Source: CAYMDD01 sp964409675 (GTDB taxonomy: Bacteria > Pseudomonadota > Alphaproteobacteria > Rickettsiales > SXRF01). From it: a stretch of DNA of 39,285 nt. Positions 26,341 through 35,114 of the stretch are shown one piece after another (within the stretch, counting starts at the first letter, position 1; each line of letters opens with the position of its first letter). A program made the position numbers and the translations under genes. Below the pieces are notes generated by a model. That model was not told the DNA's origin and ran no database searches. It saw nothing but the letters and a program-made list of their open reading frames with translations. The stretch is taken from positions 1 to 39,285 of the forward strand of contig CAYPEF010000008.1 in assembly GCA_964409675.1 (NCBI GenBank), given 5' to 3'.

Positions 26341-27339
26341 ATGCCCAATTCTACCCTATTGACGCAAACTGAGCAGGATACCGTTCGCGATTTCATGAGC
26401 ATGGAATTGCATAATCCTGCGCAGCATGAGCAATCCCCCCCTGCTGCTCATAAAGACCCTATTCTAAAACATATGCGTGAAGCAGACAGCCAAATAAGGC
26501 AGTGGCAGGCCGAGCGCTTAAAAACGCCCGGCAATGCGTTTCTGACGCAGGTGATTCGTATCCTGCAACAACATCAGCAAGAGCATACGACAAGACAGCA
26601 TGCGGAAAATGAGAATGCAGCCGCACAGCCCGCATTGAAGCACGGCCTACCCTTGCCAAAACGCAGGGAGGGGTTGATTAAAAACCTTACCACGCTACGG
26701 GATGAACTGACCCGGATGCAAGAAGCCGGTACGTTCTCGCAGCGCCTGGCATCCATGGCCCCCTTTATCCGCAATGATGTACTTCTGTCTGCACGTGATT
26801 ATTTTGCCGATCACTGCCCCTGCCCACCTGCCAAGCCTGCCTTTAACCAACAGATACGTCTGCATCTGCTTAGTAAAGACGACTCAGGCGAAATCCCGCT
26901 TGATAAGGAAGAATATACGCAAGCCATCGCCTCACTTAACGAAATACGGCGCAAAGCGGCGCAGATAGAAAAAACCGACCATGCCAACGCGTTATGCGAC
27001 TTGACAACCGACCGCACGCCGCAGGAGCAATATTATCACAACCAATGGAACCATCTTCAAGATATCATCCGAGAGGCGCCACGCCTGCAAAACACAGTGG
27101 TTATGACTCTGGGTGAGTATCATGGCACCGCGTGCACCGGGTATGCTTACAAGCTTAGCGATCATTGCGAAAGCTTGATGGAACTACTGAAGACTTTAAA
27201 AAAAGATACGCTTTATCCGGATATTGTTGAGCGGTTTGATACTATGCTCAACCGCTCCCGTAGCCGACAAAATCACCCGTTAGGCACGATGCTCGATATG
27301 CTTGAAAAAAAGCGAGCAAGTGAATCTCCGGCGCGCTAG
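26341..27339 (+). CDS. Hypothetical helical protein between ppx and ppk
   Basis: I do not recognise a family. The 332-residue product has no signal peptide or membrane segment. It is rich in Gln, His, Arg and Glu, and looks mostly helical (ILKHMREADSQIRQWQAERL). A central region has a Cys-Pro-rich patch (DHCPCPPAKPAF), and the C-terminal part is helical with paired cysteines (EYHGTACTGYAYKLSDHCES). The ATG at 26341 lacks a strong ribosome binding site. It lies on the strand opposite to ppk and ppx and splits them, with a 24-bp gap to the convergent ppk end. In style and composition it resembles the hypothetical gene at 1365. Confidence 0.7.
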   Translation: MPNSTLLTQTEQDTVRDFMSMELHNPAQHEQSPPAAHKDPILKHMREADSQIRQWQAERLKTPGNAFLTQVIRILQQHQQEHTTRQHAENENAAAQPALKHGLPLPKRREGLIKNLTTLRDELTRMQEAGTFSQRLASMAPFIRNDVLLSARDYFADHCPCPPAKPAFNQQIRLHLLSKDDSGEIPLDKEEYTQAIASLNEIRRKAAQIEKTDHANALCDLTTDRTPQEQYYHNQWNHLQDIIREAPRLQNTVVMTLGEYHGTACTGYAYKLSDHCESLMELLKTLKKDTLYPDIVERFDTMLNRSRSRQNHPLGTMLDMLEKKRASESPAR

Positions 27340-27363
27340 CCAACAGGAAAGCTGCCAAGCCCC

Positions 27364-29514
27364 TCACCGCCGCGTCTTCTTCCCCTTTACCTGCAAAATC
27401 CCCTTCTCCTTCTTCCCCCCGCTCAGCGCCTTGCCGCGCCCGGAGAGGCTCGGGTTGGTGATGAAATATTCGTGCGCCGAGAGGGCGTGATTGGAGTATG
27501 GCAGGCGGGTGTAATGGCCTTTTTCGTCCATGATCCAGCTCTGGCGCTCATCCTTGAGGTTCGCCACCATGATCTGGTTCAGCACCTGCTGGTGCACGGT
27601 TGCGTTTTCAATCGGCACCATCACTTCCACGCGCCCGTCGAAATTGCGCGGCATCCAGTCGGCGGAGCCGATATAGACTTTCGCCTGCGCCGAGGGCATG
27701 TCATGGCCATTCCCAAAGCAGTAAATACGCGCGTGCTCCAGAAACCGCCCGACGATGGATTTAACGCGGATATTCTCCGACAGTCCCGGCACGCCGGGGC
27801 GCAGGCAGCAGATGCCGCGCACCACCAGCTCGATCTGCACGCCTGCTTGAGATGCATCATAAAGCGCATCGATCACCGCCGGGTCGAGCAGCGAATTCAT
27901 CTTGGCCCAGATGGTGGCGGGCTTACCCGCCCTGGCGTATTCCGCCTCCTGCTCGATCAGGTGCAGCAGTTTTTTACGTAAGCTTCGCGGCGCGGTGATG
28001 AGCTTGCGGAACTGGCGCGGCGGTGCATAACCGGTGATGAAGTTGAACAGGTAGGCCGCGTCGCGGCATAAATCCGCGTCGCAGGTGAAGAAGGATAAAT
28101 CAGTATACACCCGCGCCGTGGCCGGGTGGTAATTGCCGGTGCCGAAATGCACGTACGAGGCCAGCCTGCCGCCTTCTTTGCGCGTCACTAGCGTCACCTT
28201 GGCATGGGTTTTGAGGGAGACGAACCCGTACACCACCTGCACTCCAGCGCGCTCTAAATCGCGCGCGAAGCGCATGTTGGCTTCCTCATCAAAGCGCGCT
28301 TTCAACTCCACCAGAGCGGTCACGGATTTGCCGCTCTCCGCCGCCTCGATGAGGGCGCGGATGATCGGCGAATCGGCGCTGGTGCGGTAGAGCGTCTGCT
28401 TGATGGAGACTACGTTCGGGTCGCACGCTGCCTGCCGCAGGAATTGCAGCACCACGTCGAAACTCTCGAACGGGTGATGCACGATGATATCCTTGGCGGC
28501 AATCGCCGCAAAGCAATCGCCGCCGAAATCATTGATGCGCTCAGGAAACCGCACGGTAAAGGGCGGGTATTTCAGCTCCGCCGGGCCGGCTTCATAGATT
28601 TCCTTCAACGCACGCATGCCAAGAATGCCCGGCAGCTCCAGCAATTCATCCGCCGCCACCTGGAACTGCTCGGCCACGAAATGCACCAGCGATTTCGGCG
28701 CGGGCGAAACAAACCGCACGCGGATCACCCGGCCGCGCCGGCGCTGCTTCACGGCGCGCTCGAAATTGCGCACGAAATCGTCCGCTTCATCTTCAATGTC
28801 CAGATCGCCGTCGCGCACGATGCGGAAAAGCGCGCTCTCCAGCTTGCGAAAGCCCGGGAACAGCGCATCAAGGAACAGCTCGATCACATCTTCCAGCAGC
28901 AGAAAGCGCATTTTCTTGCCCGGCAGCAGCACGAAGCGCGGCAGGCTTGCCGGCAGCGGCACGATGGCGGTCTGCTGCACGCTCGATTCCTCAGGCTGCA
29001 GGTGAAAAATCAGCGCAAGGCCGAGATTGGGAAGAAAGGGAAACGGATGCGCCGGGTCGAGCGCGATGGGGGTGAGTGCCGGGAAGATATTATCGAAGAA
29101 ATATTCGGTCAGCCAGGCAACGTCCTTACCCGGCAGGTGGCGGGTAGTGATGATGGCAATATCTTCGTCCGCCAGTGCTTTTTGAATGGCGGTCCAGCAC
29201 TGGTTCTGCTTGTCGATCAGCCGGAGTGTGGCCTCCTGCACGATGGCGAGCTCTTCCTCGGCGCTCAACCCGTCAATGCTGCGGGCGGGCACGCCTTCGC
29301 GGATATAATCCTTCAGCCCCGCCACACGGACCATGTAAAATTCATCCAGGTTGGAGGCGGAAATGGCAAGGAAATTCAGCCTCTCCAGCAGCGGATTGTG
29401 AGCATTCTCCGCCTCATCCAGCACGCGCGAATTGAAAGCGAGCCACGAAAGCTCCCGGTTTAAAAACCGGGCCTTCGAGTGGGAAAGGAGTTGCGTAGGG
29501 TGTTTATCCGGCAT
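27364..29514 (-). CDS. ppk: Polyphosphate kinase 1
   Basis: Ppk1 polymerises the gamma phosphate of ATP into polyphosphate and works reversibly. The 716-residue product has the four-domain family layout: an N-terminal domain starting RFLNRELSWLAFNSRVLDEA, a head domain, and two C-terminal PLD-like domains. The segment containing the autophosphorylated His is SLKTHAKVTLV (His437 by this start), followed by YVHFGTGNYHPATARVYTDL. I chose the ATG at 29514; a TTG four codons upstream is possible. It diverges from the SixA-like phosphatase gene. Confidence 0.96.
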   Translation of the reverse strand: MPDKHPTQLLSHSKARFLNRELSWLAFNSRVLDEAENAHNPLLERLNFLAISASNLDEFYMVRVAGLKDYIREGVPARSIDGLSAEEELAIVQEATLRLIDKQNQCWTAIQKALADEDIAIITTRHLPGKDVAWLTEYFFDNIFPALTPIALDPAHPFPFLPNLGLALIFHLQPEESSVQQTAIVPLPASLPRFVLLPGKKMRFLLLEDVIELFLDALFPGFRKLESALFRIVRDGDLDIEDEADDFVRNFERAVKQRRRGRVIRVRFVSPAPKSLVHFVAEQFQVAADELLELPGILGMRALKEIYEAGPAELKYPPFTVRFPERINDFGGDCFAAIAAKDIIVHHPFESFDVVLQFLRQAACDPNVVSIKQTLYRTSADSPIIRALIEAAESGKSVTALVELKARFDEEANMRFARDLERAGVQVVYGFVSLKTHAKVTLVTRKEGGRLASYVHFGTGNYHPATARVYTDLSFFTCDADLCRDAAYLFNFITGYAPPRQFRKLITAPRSLRKKLLHLIEQEAEYARAGKPATIWAKMNSLLDPAVIDALYDASQAGVQIELVVRGICCLRPGVPGLSENIRVKSIVGRFLEHARIYCFGNGHDMPSAQAKVYIGSADWMPRNFDGRVEVMVPIENATVHQQVLNQIMVANLKDERQSWIMDEKGHYTRLPYSNHALSAHEYFITNPSLSGRGKALSGGKKEKGILQVKGKKTRR

Positions 29515-29599
29515 GCTGAAACCCAAAACCCATAATAATCATTGCAAATCCCTATCATATGCGTAATGCTCTGAGCAGGCAAAGATATTTCACCATTCC

Positions 29600-30142
29600 A
29601 TGACCAAAACGCTCTACCTTCTCCGCCACGCCCAGGCCGAACCGGCCACAGCCACGCAGGATGACCACGCGCGGCACTTAAGCGCACAAGGCATTGCGCA
29701 GGCCGAGCGGTTGGGCATCTATCTGCGCTCCCGCCATTTCGCGCCTGAGCGCGTGCTCTGCTCTACCGCCACGCGCACCCGCGAAACCTTCGCGCACCTG
29801 CAAAAGCAGCTGGACGCCGCCCCCGCCGCCGACTTCACCGACCGGCTGTATCACGCCAGCCTCGCCTCCGCCCTGCAGTTAATACAGAGCATACCAGACA
29901 GCACCGAAAGCCTACTGCTGGTTGGCCATAACCCGGTCATCCACCAGCTCGCCGCCAAGCTCTGCGCGGATGCCGAGCACGCGCTGGCCGAAGAACTCGC
30001 TTTACGCTACGCCCCCTGCACCTTCGCCGGCTTCACCTTCGCCGTTCCCAGCTGGGGGTTGGTGGAACCGGCCTCCGCTCGGCCTGCCTGCGTCCTCACC
30101 CCCGAAGCAGTGGAAAAAGCCAGCTTAACGAGCGCGGCGTAA
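29600..30142 (+). CDS. SixA-like histidine phosphatase
   Basis: This 180-residue protein of the histidine phosphatase superfamily has the RHG-type motif LYLLRHAQAEPA at the N-terminus with the catalytic His in RHA, the conserved CSTATRTRETF (second Arg), and the VGHNPVIHQLA motif with the second catalytic His. SixA removes phosphate from His-phosphorylated proteins in E. coli; the bacterial family is broad. Its place next to ppk is common in Alphaproteobacteria and suggests a link to phosphate metabolism. It diverges from ppk with ~85 bp between the starts. Confidence 0.88.
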   Translation: MTKTLYLLRHAQAEPATATQDDHARHLSAQGIAQAERLGIYLRSRHFAPERVLCSTATRTRETFAHLQKQLDAAPAADFTDRLYHASLASALQLIQSIPDSTESLLLVGHNPVIHQLAAKLCADAEHALAEELALRYAPCTFAGFTFAVPSWGLVEPASARPACVLTPEAVEKASLTSAA

Positions 30143-30161
30143 TCTATAATTTCCTTCCCCT

Positions 30162-30330
30162 TTCCCTTGAGGGGAGAAGGTTGCATCTTCTTAGCGCGCT
30201 TGCGCTTAGAAGATGCTGGGTGAGGGTGACGGCGGTTGCGATTATCCGCACGGCCTTTCACTCCCACCAAGATTTGCTAAGTGCTAAAGCACTAAGCGAA
30301 TCTATCCTCCCCCCTCCAGGTGGAGGAGGG
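30162..30330. repeat. Dispersed repeat, CCCTTGAGGGG family, copy 2, with nested hairpins
   Basis: It starts CCCTTGAGGGGAGAAGGTTG and ends TATCCTCCCCCCTCCAGG like copy 1 at 13700, but has ~88 extra bases inside. It contains a 15-bp hairpin with one mismatch (GCATCTTCTTAGCGC / GCGCTTAGAAGATGC, 30183-30216) and a second one with two mismatches (GATTTGCTAAGTGC / GCACTAAGCGAATC, 30271-30302). It fills the spacer between the convergent SixA-like and EAL genes. Confidence 0.75.
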
Positions 30331-30333
30331 TTA

Positions 30334-31395
30334 TTACCCCTTCACCTTTAATTTCAGTGCTTCTTCCACCGGCACCGGGGCAGAGAAATAATAGCCCTGG
30401 AACATATCCACGCCTAAGCTTTTCATGGCGGCGAAGGATTCTTCCGTCTCCACCCCTTCGGCGATCACCAGCGCGCCGACGGTGTGCGCCTGCGCCACGA
30501 TCTGGCGGATGTTTTCCTTATCCTCGGCACGGGAGCATTTCATCACCAGGCTTTTATCCAGCTTGATGAAATCGGGGCGGATATCCGGCGCAAGCTTCTG
30601 CACCATGCCGATGGATTCAATATCATCGAGCGCCAACGCGTAGCCCTTACTCCGGCAATAATCCGTCACCTTCTGCAAATGCACGATATCGCGCGGCAAT
30701 TCCGACTGCGTAAAATCCAGCACGATATGCTTGGCGATGATGCCGTAGGCCCGGGCGGTTTCGGAGAGCCCCTCCAGATAGACTTCCGGGCGCTGGATGA
30801 AGCCGGGGAAGAAATTGATGAACAGGTAGCCGGAGACATTGCCGGAGACGAACGTCTTGATCGCCTCGACATGCAAATGCCGGTCAATGGCGAATTCCAC
30901 GCCTAGCGCACGCGCCGCTTTCACGATGGCTTCCCCGGCGATGATCTTGCCGCCCTCCCCGCGCACCCGCGCGAAGGATTCATACCCCACCACCTGCGCA
31001 GCAGTGCTGAGCACCGGTTGCAGGTAACACAGCACATCGCCGCGCTGCAGCGCCTCGGCCAGCCACAGGCTGGTGGCGGTGGCGTGCATGGCGTCGGCGG
31101 GTTTCCAGTTGAGGGAGAATTGCTCGGCATCCGGCTCCTCCTCGCCGCCGATGATGGCGGCGGAAATGCCGTCGCTGGAGGGGGCCAATACGGCATAGAG
31201 TTTTTCCCAGGTGGAAAGCCAGGGTGATGCGCTCTGGCATACCCAATACGGCGCCGCGCCGGAACGCTGCTTCCAGCCGTTCGCCTGCAAAAACTCGCTC
31301 ACCTGCGCCGGCAACGCCCGCTCCGTTTGCATTCCAAGCCAATAGCTGGCATGCTGGTTCCAGGCCAGATTCAGTATCTTCGGGGGTAGCGTCAT
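30334..31395 (-). CDS. EAL-domain protein (degenerate c-di-GMP phosphodiesterase)
   Basis: The 353-residue product has an unassigned N-terminal ~115 residues and an EAL domain from about residue 118. The signature EAL reads ESF (Glu139 kept). The other catalytic positions are present: Asn194 (FINFFP), Glu232 (DFTQSE), Asp257-Asp258, Lys278 (FIKLD), Glu313 and Glu316 (IAEGVETEE), and Gln333 (FQGYYF). The loop-6 motif, normally DDFGTG, reads DDIESIG. It may therefore bind c-di-GMP with low activity, or act as a binding-only effector. There is no GGDEF domain and no membrane segment. It lies between the ABC exporter (upstream, same strand) and the SixA-like gene. Confidence 0.88.
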   Translation of the reverse strand: MTLPPKILNLAWNQHASYWLGMQTERALPAQVSEFLQANGWKQRSGAAPYWVCQSASPWLSTWEKLYAVLAPSSDGISAAIIGGEEEPDAEQFSLNWKPADAMHATATSLWLAEALQRGDVLCYLQPVLSTAAQVVGYESFARVRGEGGKIIAGEAIVKAARALGVEFAIDRHLHVEAIKTFVSGNVSGYLFINFFPGFIQRPEVYLEGLSETARAYGIIAKHIVLDFTQSELPRDIVHLQKVTDYCRSKGYALALDDIESIGMVQKLAPDIRPDFIKLDKSLVMKCSRAEDKENIRQIVAQAHTVGALVIAEGVETEESFAAMKSLGVDMFQGYYFSAPVPVEEALKLKVKG

Positions 31396-31465
31396 AGCAA
31401 GAACTCGGTGCGCGGCTGTAAAAAAAGGACTTTTTCCAGCTTACGCGGCATCAGTTACTTTTTTA

Positions 31466-33256
31466 TTAAGCCGCTTCATTTCCCTGCTGAAACTGCAATT
31501 CCACAAAATGCGCATAGAGCGGGCTTTTTTCCATCAGCTCCCTATGGTTGCCGACGGCTTCAATTTTTCCCTCGTTTAGCAGCACGATCCGGTCGGCGCC
31601 GCGCACGGTGCTCAGGCGGTGGGCGATCACCAGCGTGGTACGCCCTTCCATCAGCCGCTCCAGCGCCGCCTGCACCAGCCGCTCGTTTTCGGCATCCAGC
31701 GCGGATGTCGCCTCATCCAGCAACAAAAGGCCCGGGTTGCGGATGATGGCGCGCGCAATCGCCAGCCGCTGGCGCTGTCCGCCGGAAAGCTGCACGCCCT
31801 TCTCTCCCAGATAGGTATCAAACCCCTGCGGCAGCTTCTCAATGAATTCCAGCGCATTGGCGGCGCGGGCAGCCTCCCTCACCTCTTCCACGGTGGCTGC
31901 CTCGCGGCCAAAGCGGATATTGGCGAGCGCCGTGGTGGAGAAAATCACCGGGTCCTGCGGCACCAGCCCGATATGGCAGCGCAAGGCACGGGGGTCGAAA
32001 TCGCGAATATCGTTTCCGCCGATGCGGATGCTGCCGGAGGCCGGGTCATAGAAGCGCAGCAGCAACTGGAAAATGGTGGTCTTGCCCGCGCCCGACGGCC
32101 CTACCAGCGCAAGCGTTTCGCCGGGATTCACCTGCAAATCAATTCTCTCCAGCGATGCCTTGTCCGGACGGCTCGGGTAATGGAACGTGACGCTTTCAAA
32201 CGCAAGCGCCGCCTGCTTCAGCTCCGGCACCGGCAAGGCCTGCGCGGGCGCGGTAATGCCGGGTGCAATCTTCATCAGCTCCGCAATCCGCTCCGAAGCC
32301 CCGGCGGCACGCTGTATCTCGGCGAATACTTCGCTGAGCGCCCCGGTGGCGCTTGCCACCACCACGGCGTAAAAGACAAATGCGGATAGCTCACCGCCGC
32401 TCATCGCCCCGCGCAGCACTTCCTTGCCGCCTACCCACAGTACGGTAATCACCGCGCCGAATACCAAAAAAATCACCATGCCGGTGAGAAACGCCCGCGT
32501 GCGGATACGCGAAAGCGCCGTGGCAAGCGCCGTATCCACCAGGCCGGTAAAGCGGCGGGCATCACTTTGTTCCATCGACATCGCCTGGATGGTGCGGATG
32601 GCAAACAGGGATTCCTCGGCGTGGGCGTTCATTTCGGCCACCTTGGTCTGCGTTTCGCGCGACATCTGGCGCACGCGCCTGCCCAATATTATAATCGGCA
32701 GTACCGTCAGCAGCAGCAGCACACCCACAATGCCGGTCAGCCGCCCGCTGGTGGTAAGCAGCAGGCTGATGCCGCCCACCAGCATCAGCGTGTTGCGCAG
32801 CGCCACCGAAATGGAGCTTCCGAACACCGATTGCAGCAGTGCCGTGTCGGTAGTCAGGCGCGACAGCAGATCGCCGCTGCGGTTGGTTTCGAAAAACGCG
32901 ACATCCATATGCATTAGATGGCCGTACAGGTCGCGCCGTATATCGGCCACCACCCGCTCGCCGATCCATGAGACGAGGTAGTAGCGGGCGTAGGTTGCAA
33001 AAGCCAATACCAGCACCACGCCCAGCAGCAGCAGCAGCGCCTGATCCAGCAAAAGCTCATTGCCCTGCGACAGGCCCTTATCCACAAGGTAGCGCAGCGC
33101 CCCGCCCATGCCCAGCACGGCGGAGGAGGTAAAGAGCAGCGCCAGCATCGCCGCCGCCACCTGCAGGCGGTAGGGCTTTAAATAGCCCAGCATGGCGCGC
33201 AAATGCCGCACCGGAGCCTTGGGAAGCGAGGAAGTAGCGGCTTTGTTATTTCGCAT
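31466..33256 (-). CDS. ABC transporter, MsbA-like, fused permease-ATPase
   Basis: This 596-residue half-transporter has six membrane helices in residues ~30-320 and an ATPase domain. The Walker A is GPSGAGKTT (around residue 386), the Q-loop LVPQDPVIFS, the signature LSGGQRQRLAIARA, Walker B LLLLDEATSALD and the switch His in VIAHRLSTV. It belongs to the ABCB/MsbA group of lipid or drug exporters that function as homodimers. The substrate cannot be read from the sequence; lipid A-core flipping or drug export are both plausible. Its start is 60 bp from the end of cyaY on the same strand, suggesting cotranscription. Confidence 0.93.
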   Translation of the reverse strand: MRNNKAATSSLPKAPVRHLRAMLGYLKPYRLQVAAAMLALLFTSSAVLGMGGALRYLVDKGLSQGNELLLDQALLLLLGVVLVLAFATYARYYLVSWIGERVVADIRRDLYGHLMHMDVAFFETNRSGDLLSRLTTDTALLQSVFGSSISVALRNTLMLVGGISLLLTTSGRLTGIVGVLLLLTVLPIIILGRRVRQMSRETQTKVAEMNAHAEESLFAIRTIQAMSMEQSDARRFTGLVDTALATALSRIRTRAFLTGMVIFLVFGAVITVLWVGGKEVLRGAMSGGELSAFVFYAVVVASATGALSEVFAEIQRAAGASERIAELMKIAPGITAPAQALPVPELKQAALAFESVTFHYPSRPDKASLERIDLQVNPGETLALVGPSGAGKTTIFQLLLRFYDPASGSIRIGGNDIRDFDPRALRCHIGLVPQDPVIFSTTALANIRFGREAATVEEVREAARAANALEFIEKLPQGFDTYLGEKGVQLSGGQRQRLAIARAIIRNPGLLLLDEATSALDAENERLVQAALERLMEGRTTLVIAHRLSTVRGADRIVLLNEGKIEAVGNHRELMEKSPLYAHFVELQFQQGNEAA

Positions 33257-33316
33257 GGAGCCTGTGTCCCGTTAGCGTGGAAGCAAAACATATACTGTCA
33301 TTGGGATGACAGGTGC

Positions 33317-33637
33317 TTATATATCCCTTCCTGCCAGATACGCCAGTTCGGATTCAACCAGCGCGCCGAGTTCAGCCCCATTGCCCAGCACCCAGCCGTT
33401 TTCGCCCGCGGCAAAATGCAGCCCGCCGCTGACCGGCGAGGATACCCATATCTGCCGCGAGGGCGCATGCTTGCTGACCAGGTATTGCCGTCCGCCGGGC
33501 AGGTCGACGGTCAGCACACCGTTCAGCAGCTCGGCGTCCAGCACGCCACCAGTGTCGGCGGCTTCGATGCGCTCCAGCAGCGCCTCCAGCGTCCGGTCCG
33601 CCTGCCGGTGAAATTCGGAGTCAGTTGGAATGAGCAT
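33317..33637 (-). CDS. cyaY: Iron donor protein CyaY (frataxin)
   Basis: CyaY binds iron and modulates IscS in iron-sulfur cluster assembly. The 106-residue product has the full family length and fold signature: the N-terminal acidic helix (EFHRQADRTLEALLERIEAA), then DAELLNGVLTVDLPGGRQYLVSKHAPSRQI, then IWVSSPVSGGLHFA and the C-terminal helix. Acidic residues in the first helix are the expected metal ligands. A ribosome binding site, AAGGA, precedes the ATG. It is divergent from phaZ and lies upstream of the MsbA-like gene on the same strand. Confidence 0.93.
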   Translation of the reverse strand: MLIPTDSEFHRQADRTLEALLERIEAADTGGVLDAELLNGVLTVDLPGGRQYLVSKHAPSRQIWVSSPVSGGLHFAAGENGWVLGNGAELGALVESELAYLAGRDI

Positions 33638-33820
33638 CTTTTATTCCTTCCCGCATTACTTATATTAATATTTAAGGGGTTTTATAGCAGCCGCACATTG
33701 ATAACATAGATATTTTACAGGCATTTCACCATAATTACTCCATGAAACCCCTTCATTCTTAAGCATTTCTTCACATTATCATTACTATAATGGAGGGTAA
33801 ACACCTCGGAGCCTACGCCC

Positions 33821-35083
33821 ATGATGCCTTTAAAGGAAAACAGTCATTTATACCAGCTGCACGAGCTGCAATATGCCAGTATCGCGCCGCTTCGCGCCAT
33901 GGCCTATGCCGGGAAGCATTTCTACCGCCACCCGTTAAGCCCTCTCTCCTATACGCCTTACGGCCGGAGCGCCGCCGCCGCGTGCGAGGTGGTGGAGCGT
34001 ATCACCAACCGCTATGGCAAGCCGGTCTTCGGGCTGGAATCCACCAAGGTAAGCGGCAAAACGGTGCAGATTATCGAAGAAGTGCTGTCGGAAGATCCGT
34101 TCTGCCGCCTGCTGCATTTCCGCAAGGAAAAGAATTTCGGCCAGCCCAAACTGCTGCTGGTGGCCCCGATGTCCGGCCACCACGCCACGCTGCTGCGCGG
34201 CACGGTGGAAGCCCTGCTGCCGTTCGCCGATGTTTATATCACCGACTGGTTGGATGCGCGCGAAGTGCCGGTTTATCACGGCCCGTTCCATCTGGAGGAT
34301 TATATCTCCTACACCATGGAATATATCCGCAAAGTCGGGCCGGACGTGCATTTGATGGCCGTCTGCCAGCCTTCGGTGCCGGTGATGATCGCCGCCAGCA
34401 TCATGAACCAGAACAACGATCCCGACGCCCCGCGCTCGATGACGCTGATCGGCGGCCCAATCGACACCCGCGTCAATCCTACGAAAGTCAATAAGCTGGC
34501 CGAGCAGCGCCCGCTAAGCTGGTTCGAAGCCAGCGTGATCACCCGCGTGCCGCTTAACTATCCCGGCTTCATGCGCCGCGTTTATCCGGGCTTTTTACAG
34601 CTCACCGGCTTCATGCGCCTGAACATGGAGCGCCATATTGACGCGCATGTGGATTTATTCAAGCATCTCGTCAAAGGCGACGGCGAAAGCGCCTCCGCGC
34701 ACAAGAAATTCTACGATGAATACCTCTCCGTGGCCGACCTGCCGGCGGAATTTTACCTGGAAAGCATCGACATGGTCTTCCAGCGCCATCTGCTACCGAA
34801 AGGCGAATTTGAATATAAAGGCCAGCAGGTGAAGCCGGAAAAAATCACCCGCACCGCCCTGCTCACGCTGGAAGGTGAGCTGGACGACATCTCCGGCGTC
34901 GGCCAGACCGAAGCGGCGCAGCGCCTCTGCTCCGGCCTGCCGAAAAGCATGAAGCACCATTACATGCAGCCCGGCGTCGGCCATTACGGCATCTTCAACG
35001 GCCGCAAATTCCGCGAGCACGTGGTGCCGATCATCATCGATTTCATCGGCAAGCATAACGGCGAGATGAAGAAAAGCGCGTAA
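33821..35083 (+). CDS. phaZ: Intracellular polyhydroxyalkanoate depolymerase
   Basis: PhaZ degrades native PHB granules in the cytoplasm. The 420-residue product has the C-terminal PHB depolymerase alpha/beta-hydrolase domain. Its nucleophile elbow reads AVCQPSVP, with Cys182 instead of Ser as in the intracellular PhaZ1 class. Family segments are LLLVAPMSGHHATLLRGTV, YITDWLDAREVPVYHGPFHL, LIGGPIDTRVNPTKVNK and the final PGVGHYGIFNGRKFREHVVP with the catalytic His. The start is the first of two tandem ATGs, with GGAG upstream. It complements the phasin at 19275. It is monocistronic, with a palindromic repeat after its end. Confidence 0.93.
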   Translation: MMPLKENSHLYQLHELQYASIAPLRAMAYAGKHFYRHPLSPLSYTPYGRSAAAACEVVERITNRYGKPVFGLESTKVSGKTVQIIEEVLSEDPFCRLLHFRKEKNFGQPKLLLVAPMSGHHATLLRGTVEALLPFADVYITDWLDAREVPVYHGPFHLEDYISYTMEYIRKVGPDVHLMAVCQPSVPVMIAASIMNQNNDPDAPRSMTLIGGPIDTRVNPTKVNKLAEQRPLSWFEASVITRVPLNYPGFMRRVYPGFLQLTGFMRLNMERHIDAHVDLFKHLVKGDGESASAHKKFYDEYLSVADLPAEFYLESIDMVFQRHLLPKGEFEYKGQQVKPEKITRTALLTLEGELDDISGVGQTEAAQRLCSGLPKSMKHHYMQPGVGHYGIFNGRKFREHVVPIIIDFIGKHNGEMKKSA

Positions 35084-35114
35084 GTGGCGCTTTTCTCTTC
35101 ACTCCCTTCCCCAT

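Noticed and set aside
30162..30330. Possible terminator or CRISPR-like repeat cluster after the SixA-like gene
   Set aside because: Hairpins are strong but belong to a dispersed repeat with a second copy at 13700; there is no regular spacer pattern and no T tract.
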